A DNA stretch of 64,000 bases, from the NCBI RefSeq assembly GCF_900142965.1, contig NZ_FRCQ01000002.1:62001-126000 (forward strand), given 5' to 3'. Of the stretch, positions 12,635-20,805 are shown piece by piece. Position 1 is the stretch's first letter; every line of letters starts with the position of its first letter. The notes beneath the pieces are model-generated. The model saw nothing but the letters and a program-made list of their open reading frames with translations. It ran no database searches and was not told the DNA's origin. The position numbers and the translations under genes were made by a program. Source of the DNA: Rhizobacter sp. OV335 (GTDB lineage: Bacteria; Pseudomonadota; Gammaproteobacteria; Burkholderiales; Burkholderiaceae_C).

Positions 12635-13043
12635 CCGACGCGGTGGCGACCAGTTCGTCGAACAGCGCCATCGACACCTCGCCCGACACCGCATACGGAT
12701 CGAGCTCGGCCTTCTCGGAGTACTTCAGCAGCAGCGCCGGGTTCAGCATGTTCATCTGCACCTGGCCCATCGACCAGCCGGCGAAGCGGCGTTCGCCGAT
12801 CTCCTCGTAGCGCAGCAGCGCCACGTCGCGGTGGCGCGGGTCGTTGGCGATGCGGTTGTACAGCTGGCTCACCGGCAGCCGCCCGCCCTCGAGCACCTGC
12901 AGGAAGATGCCGCCCGAAAAGCACAGCACGCCGGTCACGCCGACCTGCGGGTTGTGGGCGCGCGACTTCTTCATGATGGCCGCGAGCGCCTCGTTGTCCA
13001 TCGACGCGGCGGCACGGCTGGCGTACATCAGGCGCACGAGCAT
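12618..13043 (-). CDS. BLUF-domain blue-light photoreceptor
   Basis: A 141-residue single-domain flavin photosensor. All key BLUF residues are visible: Tyr7 (LMYAS), Asn31 (AHNPQVGVTGVL), Gln49 (FLQVLEG), Trp90 and Met92 (FAGWSMG), equivalent to AppA Tyr21, Asn45, Gln63, Trp104 and Met106. The Tyr-Gln-Trp/Met set needed for the light-induced hydrogen-bond switch is intact, so a functional FAD-binding receptor is expected. No output domain is fused; signalling must go through a partner. folE lies 11 bases upstream on the same strand, so the receptor is probably cotranscribed with it. The 3' end overlaps the M48 gene by 17 bases. Confidence 0.93.
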   Translation of the reverse strand: MLVRLMYASRAAASMDNEALAAIMKKSRAHNPQVGVTGVLCFSGGIFLQVLEGGRLPVSQLYNRIANDPRHRDVALLRYEEIGERRFAGWSMGQVQMNMLNPALLLKYSEKAELDPYAVSGEVSMALFDELVATASVMCLG

Positions 13044-13054
13044 GGCAAATCCTT

Positions 13055-13783
13055 TCAGGTCTTCTTGCTCAGCAGGGACAGGAACTCGCGGCGCAGGTTC
13101 GCGTCCTTCAGGAACGCGCCGCGCATCACGCTGTTGGTCATCATCGACTGGTCGTCCTTGACGCCGCGCCAGTGCATGCAGAAGTGGTCGGCTTCCATCA
13201 CCAGCGCGAGGCCGTCGGGCTTGACCCGGCTCTGCAATTCGTTGGCCAGCATCGTGACGGCCTCCTCCTGGATCTGCGGGCGGCTCATGATCCAGTCGCA
13301 GATGCGGGCGTACTTCGACAGCCCGATCAGGTTCGAATGCTCGTTCGGCAGGATGCCGATCCACACGCGCCCCATGATCGGGCACAGGTGGTGCGAGCAG
13401 GCGCTGCGCACCGTGATCGGGCCGACGATCATCAGCTCGTTGAGCCGCTCGACGTTCGGGAATTCGGTGACCGCGGGGATCGGCACGTAGCGGCCGCGGA
13501 ACACCTCGGTCAGGAACATCTTCGCGACGCGCTTGGCGGTCTCGTGGGTGTTGTGGTCGCTCTCGGTGTCGATCACCAGCGCCTTCAGCACCTCCTGCAT
13601 CTTGGCTTCGACCTCGTCGCGCAGCTCGTCGATCTCGCCGTCGCGGATGTGGGCGGCGATGTTGTCGTTGGCGTGGTAGCGGCAGTCGGCGCCGACCAGC
13701 CGGTAGCGGATGCGCTCGGACGCGGGCAGGGCGGCGAGTTCTGCTTCGCTTCGGGCGTCGCTGAGGGGGGGCGCTTTCGGCAT
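13055..13783 (-). CDS. folE: GTP cyclohydrolase I
   Basis: Converts GTP to 7,8-dihydroneopterin triphosphate, the first step to tetrahydrofolate and biopterins; cytosolic decamer in known members. The 242-residue protein contains the zinc ligands in SACSHHLCPIMG (Cys129, His132) and FCMHW (Cys202) and the catalytic-site stretch MTNSVMRGAF. The N-terminal 40 residues (PKAPPLSDARSEAELAALP) are longer than in Escherichia coli FolE, as usual in this order. The BLUF gene follows at a distance of 11 bases in the same direction, an arrangement that may link pterin or flavin status with light sensing (inference). Confidence 0.95.
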   Translation of the reverse strand: MPKAPPLSDARSEAELAALPASERIRYRLVGADCRYHANDNIAAHIRDGEIDELRDEVEAKMQEVLKALVIDTESDHNTHETAKRVAKMFLTEVFRGRYVPIPAVTEFPNVERLNELMIVGPITVRSACSHHLCPIMGRVWIGILPNEHSNLIGLSKYARICDWIMSRPQIQEEAVTMLANELQSRVKPDGLALVMEADHFCMHWRGVKDDQSMMTNSVMRGAFLKDANLRREFLSLLSKKT

Positions 13784-13860
13784 GTCGGCCTTTCTGGGTA
13801 CTGCGCGAGGTCGGGGCGGATCGGCGATTGTGCCGGTATCTCGCCCGTAGACTCTCGCCC

Positions 13861-15198
13861 GTGACCTCCCTGCCCCTCTCCCAGCTCCTCCTCCATGTCG
13901 CGACCGCCGTGCAGGCCGTGCGCGACGGCCGCTCCCTCAACGACGCGCTGGCGCGCTGCCCTGCCGAGGCCCGGCCCGGCACGCAGGCCCTGGCGTTCGA
14001 GGTGATGCGCAAGCTCGGTGCCGCCGAGGTGCTGCGCCGCCGGCTGGTGCCGAAGCCGCCACCGCCGTTCGTCGACGCGCTGCTGCTGAGCGTGCTGGCG
14101 TTGATGTGGCCGGGCGAGGAGCAGGAGGGTGCCGAGGTGGCCGTCGACGGCGCCCGCTACGCACCCCACACGCTGGTGAACCAGGCGGTGGAGGCCGCCA
14201 AGCAGCGCGCCCGCGCCAGTGCGTCCTTCGTCAATGCCGTGCTGCGCCGCTTCCTGCGCGAGCTGCCGGCCCAGGTCGCCGCGGCACTCGCCGACCCGCT
14301 CGCCCGCTACAACCACCCACGCTGGTGGATCGAGCGGCTGCAGGCCGATTGGCCGGACCACTGGCAGGCGCTGCTCGCCGCCAACAACAGCCGCCCGCCG
14401 ATGACGCTGCGTGTCAATGCGCGCCGCGGCACGCCCGAGGCCTATGTTCAGCGGCTCGCCGAGGCCGGGCTCGAGGGCCGCGTCGCCGGCCCGCATGCGG
14501 TGGTGCTGGCCCAGCCGACCGCGGTGCAGCGGCTGCCCGGCTTCGCGGCCGGCGATGTCTCGGTGCAGGACGCCGCGGCCCAGCTCGCCGCTCCGCTGCT
14601 GATCGGCGATGGCCTGCCGGCCGGCGCGCGGGTGCTGGACGCCTGCGCGGCCCCCGGCGGCAAGACCGCCCACCTGCTGGAGCTGGCCGACCTCGACGTG
14701 ACCGCGCTCGACAGCGACCCGAACCGGTTGGCCCGGGTGCGCGACACGCTGGCCCGGGTCGGCCAGCGGGCCACGCTGGTGGCCGCCGACGCGCGTGACA
14801 CCGCGGCCTGGTCGCAGGGCCGGCCGTTCGACGCGATCCTGCTCGACGCCCCCTGCAGCGCCTCGGGCATCGTGCGCCGCCATCCGGACGTGCGCTGGCT
14901 GCGCCGCTCGACCGACATCCCGACGCTGGCCGCGCTGCAGGGCGAGCTGCTGGACGCGCTGTGGCCGCTGCTGCAGCCGGGCGGCCGGCTGGTGTACTGC
15001 ACCTGCTCGGTGTTCCAGGCCGAGGGACGCCAGGTGATCGACGCTTTTTTGCAACGCGAAACCGGCGCGTCCGTGGCTTCCGAGCGGCCTTCGCCCGGCC
15101 ACCTGCTGCCGCTCGCCGACAATCCAGGCGAAGGCCACGCGCTCCAACCGGGTGCATCGCCCGACGGCTTCTTCTACGCACTGCTGACCAAATCCTAG
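13861..15198 (+). CDS. rsmB: 16S rRNA (cytosine-967-C5)-methyltransferase RsmB
   Basis: Methylates C967 of 16S rRNA using S-adenosylmethionine. The 445-residue protein has an N-terminal NusB-like RNA-binding domain (about residues 5-140, with VNAVLRRFLRE) and a C-terminal Rossmann methyltransferase with VLDACAAPGGKTAHLLE, the motif-IV DAPCSASGIVRRHPDVRW and the catalytic motif-VI CTCSVFQAEG. GTG 13861 is chosen because it gives the TSLPLSQLLLHVATAVQAV start; a TTG at 13828 is an in-frame alternative. It heads the rsmB-DUF4390-ntrY gene string conserved in betaproteobacteria. Confidence 0.93.
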   Translation: MTSLPLSQLLLHVATAVQAVRDGRSLNDALARCPAEARPGTQALAFEVMRKLGAAEVLRRRLVPKPPPPFVDALLLSVLALMWPGEEQEGAEVAVDGARYAPHTLVNQAVEAAKQRARASASFVNAVLRRFLRELPAQVAAALADPLARYNHPRWWIERLQADWPDHWQALLAANNSRPPMTLRVNARRGTPEAYVQRLAEAGLEGRVAGPHAVVLAQPTAVQRLPGFAAGDVSVQDAAAQLAAPLLIGDGLPAGARVLDACAAPGGKTAHLLELADLDVTALDSDPNRLARVRDTLARVGQRATLVAADARDTAAWSQGRPFDAILLDAPCSASGIVRRHPDVRWLRRSTDIPTLAALQGELLDALWPLLQPGGRLVYCTCSVFQAEGRQVIDAFLQRETGASVASERPSPGHLLPLADNPGEGHALQPGASPDGFFYALLTKS

Positions 15199-15207
15199 AA
15201 CGCATCC

Positions 15208-15807
15208 GTGCTGCGCTCTCTCCGGCTCTCTCCCAGGCAAGGCTGTGGTGCCCCCCGCGCGAGTCGCTGGGGGCGGCTGTTGCTGTGGCTGGCCATGGCG
15301 CTGCTGGTGACGCTGCACGCGCCGCTGCGCGCCGAGCCGATCGAGCTCGAGAGCTTCGACCTGGTGCGCAGCGAAGACGGCCTGACGCTGGGCTTCTCGG
15401 CCCAGTTCGAGCTGCCGCGGTCGGTCGAGGACGCGCTGCTGAAGGGCGTGCCGGTGTATTTCGTCGCCGAAGCCGAGGTCTACCGCGATCGCTGGTACTG
15501 GCGCGACAAGCTGGTGTCGTCGGCGACCCGCACCTGGCGCCTGGCCTACCAGCCGCTGACGCGCAAGTACCGCGTCACCTTCGGCGGGCTGCACCAGAGC
15601 TACGACAATCTGTTCGACGCACTCGCCTCGCTGCGCCGCGTCGTCAGCTGGCGGTTGGCCGATGCCGGACAGATCGAGGACGATGGCCACCACTACATCG
15701 AGTTCAGCTACCGGCTGGACACCAGCCAGTTGCCGCGGCCGATGCAGATCGGCATCGGCGGCCAGGCCGACTGGACACTGCGGGTCGAGCGCTTCAAACG
15801 CTTCTGA
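15208..15807 (+). CDS. DUF4390 domain exported protein
   Basis: A 199-residue protein with a positively charged N-terminus and a signal-peptide-like hydrophobic stretch (about residues 22-42, cleavage plausible after LRAEP). The remainder matches the DUF4390 pattern: IELESFDLVRSEDGLTLGFSAQFELP, KGVPVYFVAEAEVYRDRWYWRDKLV, YQPLTRKYRVTFGG. The family is almost always encoded between rsmB and ntrY in betaproteobacteria, as here, and has no established function. GTG 15208 follows the rsmB stop by 9 bases. Confidence 0.88.
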   Translation: MLRSLRLSPRQGCGAPRASRWGRLLLWLAMALLVTLHAPLRAEPIELESFDLVRSEDGLTLGFSAQFELPRSVEDALLKGVPVYFVAEAEVYRDRWYWRDKLVSSATRTWRLAYQPLTRKYRVTFGGLHQSYDNLFDALASLRRVVSWRLADAGQIEDDGHHYIEFSYRLDTSQLPRPMQIGIGGQADWTLRVERFKRF

Positions 15808-15858
15808 CACGCAACGCATCAAGGGTGATCGCTACGTCGTCGTGGGTTCGTCACTGAC

Positions 15859-18126
15859 ATGACCAAGGCTTCGCGCTGGGCATGGATCGTCTCGCTGGTC
15901 GCCGTCACCGGCGCGGGGCTGGTGCTGGTGTTCCTGTTGTCGATCGCCACCAACAGCCGCGGGCTGTACGAGAAGCACTACGTCTGGCTGTTCTGGGTCA
16001 ACCTGATCGTCGCCGCCCTGCTGTTGCTGGTGATCGGCATCGCGTCGGTGCGCCTGCTGCTGCGGGTGCGGCGCGGCAAGTTCGGCAGCCGGCTGCTGCT
16101 GCGGCTGGCCGCCATCTTCGCGATGGTGGGCGTGGTGCCGGGGCTGCTGATCTACACGGTGTCGTACCAGTTCGTCTCGCGCAGCATCGAGACCTGGTTC
16201 GACGTGAAGGTCGAGGGCGCGCTTGATGCCGGCCTGAACCTCGGCCGCGGCACGCTCGATGCGCAGGTCAACGACCTCGCGAACAAGACCCGGCTCGCCG
16301 CCGAGCGCCTGGCCGACAGCACGCCGACCGTGCAGCCGCTGCAGCTGGAACGGCTGCGCGAGCAGTTGTCGGCGCAAGAGGTGACGGTGCTCGGCCCGAG
16401 CGGCCAGGTGCTGATGACGGTGGGCCCGAGCGCTGCGGGCAACCTGTCGCCCGACCGGCCGACGCAGGCGCAGCTGCGCCAGGCGCGCGGCTCGCGCGTG
16501 TTCAGCCAGCTCGAAGGGCTCGACGAGGACACCGCGGCGAACTCGGGCACCGCGCGCATCAAGGCGCTGGCCTTCATGCCGAGCGCCAACATCTCGCTCG
16601 ACGGCCAGGACCGCTTCCTGCTCGTCAGCCAGTTGCTGCCGAGCTCGGTGGTGACGAACGCGCTGGCGGTGCAGGCGGCCTACCGCGAGTACCAGCAGCG
16701 TTCGCTGGCACGCGACGGGCTGCGGCGCATGTACATCGGCACGCTGACGTTGACGCTGATCCTCGCGGTGTTCGGCGCGCTGCTGCTCGCGGTGACGCTG
16801 GGCAACCAGCTCGCGCGGCCGCTGCTGGTGCTGGCCGAAGGCGTGCGCCAGGTGGCGCGCGGCGACCTGACGCGCAAGCAGGTGGTGTCCTCGCGCGACG
16901 AACTGAGCGGCCTGACGCGCTCGTTCGCCGACATGACCGAGCAGCTGTCCGATGCGCGCTCGCTGGTGCAGCGCAGCCTGGCTCAGCTGGAAGCGGCGCG
17001 CACCAACCTGCAGACCATCCTCGACAACCTGACCGCCGGCGTGATCGTGTTCGACCGCGATGGCCGCATCGACACCGTCAACCCGGGCGCCACGCGCATC
17101 CTGCGGTTGCCGCTGTCGGCCTACCGCGGCCGCACGCTGGCCGAGGTGCCGGGGCTCGAATCCTTCGGCCAGGCGGTGCTGCAGCGCTTCGACCTGCACC
17201 GCAGCAGCCCCGAGGCCGGCGAGCGCGACCACTGGCAGGATGCGTTCGACCTGCAGACCGCGCCCGACCGCGACAAGGTGACGCTGCTGGTGCGCGGCGC
17301 CGCGATGCCGCACGACGGCCGGCTGATGGTGTTCGACGACATCAGCGACGTGGTGTCGGCGCAGCGTGCCGAGGCCTGGAGCGAGGTGGCGCGGCGCCTC
17401 GCGCACGAGATCAAGAACCCGCTGACGCCGATCCAGCTGTCGGCCGAACGGCTGCAGCACAAGCTCGAGTCGAAGCTCGAGGGGCTCGACCAGGCGATGC
17501 TGGTGCGCTCGGTCGGCACCATCGTCAGCCAGGTGCAGGCGATGAAGACGCTGGTCAACGAGTTCCGCGACTACGCGCGCTTGCCGGCGGCGCGGCCGCT
17601 CGCACTCGACCTGAACGGGCTGGTGGCCGAGGTGCTGACGCTGTACGCCACCGCGCAGGAATCGGGGCAGCTGCGCACCGACTTCGCGGCCGACCTGCCG
17701 CCGATCATCGGCGACACGACGCAGCTGCGCCAGGTCATCCACAACCTGGTGCAGAACGCGTTCGATGCGGTGGCCGAGCGGCCCGACGGCCAGGTGCGGG
17801 TGGCCACCGAGCTCGCGCGCACCGAGCAGGGCGAGGTGCGCGCGGTGCGGCTCCAGGTGATCGACAATGGCCCGGGATTCGCGGACAAGGTGCTGAAGCG
17901 GGCGTTCGAACCGTACGTCACCACGAAGAGCAAGGGGACCGGCCTGGGCTTGGCCGTCGTCAAGAAAATCGCCGATGAACACGGGGCGCGCATCCGGCTG
18001 GCCAACCTCACCGAGGCGTCCGAGCACGGAGAAGTCGTGATCGGCGCCCAAGTTTCGCTATCATTTTCAAAATTCGCACCGGTTGGGTCCGCTGAAGCGG
18101 CCGCCGCCGACAGCCGGGTGCACTGA
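15859..18126 (+). CDS. ntrY: NtrY-like sensor histidine kinase
   Basis: A 755-residue inner-membrane sensor kinase. Two N-terminal helices (about 9-30 and 45-65), a third near 90-112, a periplasmic sensing region to about residue 290, another helix (295-320), HAMP (ARPLLVLAEGVRQVARGDL), a PAS domain (LQTILDNLTAGVIVFDRDGRIDTVN), then HisKA with His516 in RRLAHEIKNPLTPIQLSAERL and an HATPase domain with NAFDAV, DNGPGF and GTGLGLAVVKK boxes. The architecture is that of NtrY, which together with NtrX responds to nitrogen or redox state in alpha- and betaproteobacteria. The regulator gene follows after 6 bases. Confidence 0.93.
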   Translation: MTKASRWAWIVSLVAVTGAGLVLVFLLSIATNSRGLYEKHYVWLFWVNLIVAALLLLVIGIASVRLLLRVRRGKFGSRLLLRLAAIFAMVGVVPGLLIYTVSYQFVSRSIETWFDVKVEGALDAGLNLGRGTLDAQVNDLANKTRLAAERLADSTPTVQPLQLERLREQLSAQEVTVLGPSGQVLMTVGPSAAGNLSPDRPTQAQLRQARGSRVFSQLEGLDEDTAANSGTARIKALAFMPSANISLDGQDRFLLVSQLLPSSVVTNALAVQAAYREYQQRSLARDGLRRMYIGTLTLTLILAVFGALLLAVTLGNQLARPLLVLAEGVRQVARGDLTRKQVVSSRDELSGLTRSFADMTEQLSDARSLVQRSLAQLEAARTNLQTILDNLTAGVIVFDRDGRIDTVNPGATRILRLPLSAYRGRTLAEVPGLESFGQAVLQRFDLHRSSPEAGERDHWQDAFDLQTAPDRDKVTLLVRGAAMPHDGRLMVFDDISDVVSAQRAEAWSEVARRLAHEIKNPLTPIQLSAERLQHKLESKLEGLDQAMLVRSVGTIVSQVQAMKTLVNEFRDYARLPAARPLALDLNGLVAEVLTLYATAQESGQLRTDFAADLPPIIGDTTQLRQVIHNLVQNAFDAVAERPDGQVRVATELARTEQGEVRAVRLQVIDNGPGFADKVLKRAFEPYVTTKSKGTGLGLAVVKKIADEHGARIRLANLTEASEHGEVVIGAQVSLSFSKFAPVGSAEAAAADSRVH

Positions 18127-18132
18127 GGGTTC

Positions 18133-18834
18133 ATGGCCACCATTCTTGTTGTAGACGACGAACTGGGCATCCGCGCCCTGCTGTCGGAGATCCTGACCGA
18201 CGAAGGCCATCAGGTCGAACTGGCCGAGAACGCCGCGCAGGCCCGCGCGTGCCGGGAGCGCGTGCGCCCGGACCTGGTGCTGCTCGACATCTGGATGCCC
18301 GATGTCGACGGCATCACGCTGCTGAAGGAATGGGGCGCGACCACGCTGCTGACGATGCCGGTGATCATGATGTCGGGCCACGGCACGATCGACACCGCGG
18401 TCGAGGCGACGAAGGTCGGCGCCATCGCATTCCTCGAGAAGCCGATCACGCTGCAGAAGCTGCTGCGCGCGGTGGAGCAGGCGCTGGTCAAGCCGAACAG
18501 CCGCGCGGCCCCGCCGCCGCCCCCCCCGCCGCCGCCGCCGTTGCCGCGCATCGAATACGGCATGCCGCTCGAGTCGATTCCGGTGAGCCAGGTGGTGGCG
18601 CTGCCGCTGCCGCCGATCGGGCCGCAATCGGAGCAAAGCTTCGAACTCGACCGGCCGCTGCGCGAGGCGCGCGATGCCTTCGAGAAGAGCTATTTCGAGT
18701 TCCACCTGGCCAAGGAGAACGGCAGCATGACGCGCGTCGCCGAGAAGACCGGGCTGGAGCGCACGCATCTGTACCGCAAGCTGAAGCAGCTGGGCGTCGA
18801 CCTGACGCGCAACAAGCGCAGCGGCGGCATCTGA
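18133..18834 (+). CDS. NtrX-like response regulator lacking the AAA+ domain
   Basis: A 233-residue regulator encoded next to the NtrY-like kinase. Residues 1-120 are a receiver domain with acidic pocket (VDDE) and phospho-acceptor Asp52 in LLDIWMPD. A linker with ten consecutive prolines (127-136) follows, then a Fis-type helix-turn-helix (about 174-222: AREAFEKSYF-like start, MTRVAEKTGLERTHLYRKLKQLGV). Classical NtrX has a sigma54-activating AAA+ ATPase between these domains; here it is absent, giving a RegA/PrrA-like REC-polyPro-Fis layout while the HTH sequence is NtrX-like. It therefore cannot activate sigma54 promoters in the classical way. Confidence 0.9.
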   Translation: MATILVVDDELGIRALLSEILTDEGHQVELAENAAQARACRERVRPDLVLLDIWMPDVDGITLLKEWGATTLLTMPVIMMSGHGTIDTAVEATKVGAIAFLEKPITLQKLLRAVEQALVKPNSRAAPPPPPPPPPPLPRIEYGMPLESIPVSQVVALPLPPIGPQSEQSFELDRPLREARDAFEKSYFEFHLAKENGSMTRVAEKTGLERTHLYRKLKQLGVDLTRNKRSGGI

Positions 18835-18856
18835 TCGAAGCCTGCCGGCAAGCTGC

Positions 18857-18862
18857 TATACT
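18857..18862 (+). promoter_or_regulatory. Probable -10 element of the tRNA-Phe gene
   Basis: TATACT lies 11 bases before the first base of tRNA-Phe. No convincing -35 hexamer is present at the expected distance, since the position falls directly after the regulator gene stop. Strong -10 and weak -35 would be consistent with readthrough plus a local promoter. Confidence 0.45.
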
Positions 18863-18873
18863 CGTCGGCTCAC

Positions 18874-18949
18874 GGCCAAGTAGCTCAGTTGGTAGAGCAG
18901 CGGATTGAAAATCCGCGTGTCGGTGGTTCGATTCCGCCCTTGGCCACCA
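18874..18949 (+). tRNA. tRNA-Phe (GAA)
   Basis: A 76-base cloverleaf: acceptor GGCCAAG paired with CTTGGCC, D-arm GCTC/GAGC with loop AGTTGGTA, anticodon stem GCGGA/TCCGC with loop TTGAAAA (anticodon GAA, phenylalanine), variable loop GTGTC, T-stem GGTGG/CCGCC with TTCGATT loop, discriminator A and encoded CCA. It is followed immediately by a rho-independent terminator. Confidence 0.98.
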
Positions 18950-18965
18950 GATTCAGACGCCTTGA

Positions 18966-18996
18966 AAGCCCGGCCCCTCACGGCCGGGCTTTTTTG
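18966..18996 (+). terminator. Rho-independent terminator after tRNA-Phe
   Basis: A perfect 10-base-pair stem (AAGCCCGGCC / GGCCGGGCTT) around loop CCTCAC, followed by a T run. It ends 17 bases after the tRNA 3' end and also separates this plus-strand unit from the converging hipA gene. Confidence 0.93.
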
Positions 18997-19020
18997 TTTC
19001 CGGCGTTGTTGTCGGCAGCC

Positions 19021-20388
19021 TCACAGGTATCCATCCGGCAACTTTGCGGCATCGCTCGCCAACGTCAACAGCCGGGCAGCCTGCGCAACGACGAAGTCCC
19101 GAAGCTGCAGCGAGAAGCCGCGCTCTTCTTCGAGGTAGTCGATAGCGTTTGCCTGCAACGGCGCATGCTCGGTCGCCAGCCTGGCGAGGCGCGCAGCCTC
19201 TCGCTTCAACAATCGACGATCGATGCCGCACCGCTGCGCGAAATCGGCCAACTGAAATGCGCCGACTTCATCGTGCGAGAACGCGTCGCCATAGGCCATC
19301 GCCAGTTCGTGGTCGATGGCTGGGTACTGCAGCACGCTGACGAGGTCATACCAGGGCGCCGGCTCCAACCCCTGCGGGCGCACGAAGAACGAGAAGTTCT
19401 TGCCATGCGCGTCGCCGTTGCCGATGAGGAACTGGAACAGCGCCCACCGGAGCAAGGTGAGCCGTGCCGAGGCCTTGTTGAGCGTCTGCTCCACGCGGTC
19501 GAACAGCATGCTGAAGCTGACGCCTTCGCGGATGTCGCGAACCTGCTCGCCGCTTCCGAAATTGCGCTCGTACTTGTAGGTCACCGGCAGGTCCGAGGCC
19601 TGGCATGCGTCGATGACGTGCAGCCGCTTCACGGTGGCCTGCGCTGCGCCGTTCGACACCACGCGATCGAAGCGACGGACGACCAGCACCGGCCTCGGCG
19701 TCCGGTAGATGCCGACGTCCGCGACGGGAAGGCCCATGCGCTTGGCGAGCGACATGCAGAAATGCTCGTTGACCACGAGGTGCGGTGTCGCCCTGCGGTC
19801 CGGCTCCGGCTTCAGGATGTGCGTCGACGCAAGCGGGGGCTCGACGAGGAACATGCGGCCGCCTTCGTCGAGCGGACGGTCGAGCCAGACCATCAGCTTG
19901 TCCTGCACCCCCGCGATGGACATGCGAACCTTGCCGTCCCACACCGCCAGCGGAATCGCGTCGCGCTCGCTCAACCGCCGGTTCAGTTCGTCGCGTGTCA
20001 CCTCGCGTGGTGGCGTCGCGGCGATGGCGGGCGGCACCTCGCCCGTGGGCCAGAACCTGAATGCGCCTGTCGTCTCGGTGCCGAGCGCATTGATGAGCGC
20101 GAACACGTTGGCCTTGGACACGCGGCAGGTCGTGGCGATGACGTCGAGCGCACGGCCTTCAGGCAGCAGGTTCTCGACGAAGCGTTTCACGGCACCGGCG
20201 GCGTAGCCGGTCGCAGGTGGCTTGAGCGGCAGCGCCGGTGACAGCGGGAAGGCCTGCGGCGTGTCGACCCACGAGGGGGCGTAATCGAGAGACCACCGAT
20301 CCTCCAGCGGTTCATGGCCCAGCGTGGCGACCTGCAGGCCGTCGGCCCAGAGGGCGAGCGAATGCGGTGGGGTCGTCAGTGGCGTCAT
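19021..20388 (-). CDS. HipA-family serine/threonine kinase toxin (module 1)
   Basis: A 455-residue HipA-like kinase. An N-terminal HipA_N/couple domain (about residues 10-110) contains RFVENLLPEGRALD; the kinase core shows MSIAGVQDKLMVWL (ATP-loop region), THILKPEP with the lysine that contacts ATP, catalytic Asp326 in NGDAHGKNF and the metal-binding Asp348 in PWYDLVSV. Known HipA toxins phosphorylate aminoacyl-tRNA synthetases (GltX) and induce dormancy; target here is unknown. The ATG overlaps the stop of the upstream antitoxin-like gene (ATGA). It ends 24 bases from the tRNA-Phe terminator, converging on it. Confidence 0.9.
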   Translation of the reverse strand: MTPLTTPPHSLALWADGLQVATLGHEPLEDRWSLDYAPSWVDTPQAFPLSPALPLKPPATGYAAGAVKRFVENLLPEGRALDVIATTCRVSKANVFALINALGTETTGAFRFWPTGEVPPAIAATPPREVTRDELNRRLSERDAIPLAVWDGKVRMSIAGVQDKLMVWLDRPLDEGGRMFLVEPPLASTHILKPEPDRRATPHLVVNEHFCMSLAKRMGLPVADVGIYRTPRPVLVVRRFDRVVSNGAAQATVKRLHVIDACQASDLPVTYKYERNFGSGEQVRDIREGVSFSMLFDRVEQTLNKASARLTLLRWALFQFLIGNGDAHGKNFSFFVRPQGLEPAPWYDLVSVLQYPAIDHELAMAYGDAFSHDEVGAFQLADFAQRCGIDRRLLKREAARLARLATEHAPLQANAIDYLEEERGFSLQLRDFVVAQAARLLTLASDAAKLPDGYL

Positions 20389-20681
20389 GGCTGATCGAGA
20401 TGCCCGGTGACGGAGCGCGACACCGCGTGCATCCAAGGGTCGTCCTTCGGGCCGACCACGAGCGCCAGACCCAACCCGTCCAGCACGGCCAGGAGCTTGT
20501 CGAGGCGGACGGATCCCTTGCCGTTCTCGAGCCGGGAGAGCAGATCGACCGAGACGCCACTCAGTGACGCCGCGTCGTCGATCCGCAATGACTGTTCGCG
20601 CCGCCGCGCCCGCACGGCAGGGCCCAGGTCAGACACAGCGGCGATATGAAGCGGGCCCGGCGAGGAGGGGTCGGTCGGCAT
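20385..20681 (-). CDS. HipB-like XRE antitoxin/repressor (module 1)
   Basis: A 98-residue protein with an XRE helix-turn-helix (LGPAVRARRREQSLRIDDAASLSGVSVDLLSRLENGKGSVRLDKLLAVLDGLGL, about residues 18-72, given here as the domain span) and a C-terminal tail. It should bind operator DNA and neutralise the coupled HipA. The start MPTDPSSPG at 20681 is chosen as the nearest ATG giving a normal-length HipB; an in-frame ATG at 20717 is an alternative. The start codon itself lies next to a TTTCGGAATT word that recurs in inverted orientation upstream, suggesting autoregulation. Its stop overlaps the hipA start. Confidence 0.85.
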   Translation of the reverse strand: MPTDPSSPGPLHIAAVSDLGPAVRARRREQSLRIDDAASLSGVSVDLLSRLENGKGSVRLDKLLAVLDGLGLALVVGPKDDPWMHAVSRSVTGHLDQP

Positions 20682-20798
20682 TTCGGAATTCGAGAGGTGT
20701 GGGTGAATTTCCGGCATCGAAGCCGTCGATTCCTGAAATTCCGAAACTATGCGACGTCTGCGCCTCCACGGCAAGCAATTCCGCAAACTCCGAAATTC
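20681..20798 (-). promoter_or_regulatory. Candidate operator region of hipBA module 1
   Basis: The segment between the two hip modules carries TTTCGGAATT (20681-20690), its inverted counterpart AAATTCCGAAA (20736-20746) and a further pair of related words, AATTCCG and CCGAAATT, at 20778-20797. HipB proteins repress their own operons by binding several spaced palindromic sites, so this arrangement fits an autoregulatory operator. Only word repetition is observed; protein binding is inferred. Confidence 0.45.
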
Positions 20799-20805
20799 GA
20801 TGCCG

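Noticed and set aside
18511-18540. Frameshift or sequencing error in the CCG/C-rich tract of the response regulator
   Set aside because: The frame stays open and the downstream Fis-type helix-turn-helix reads correctly, so the poly-proline hinge is taken as real.
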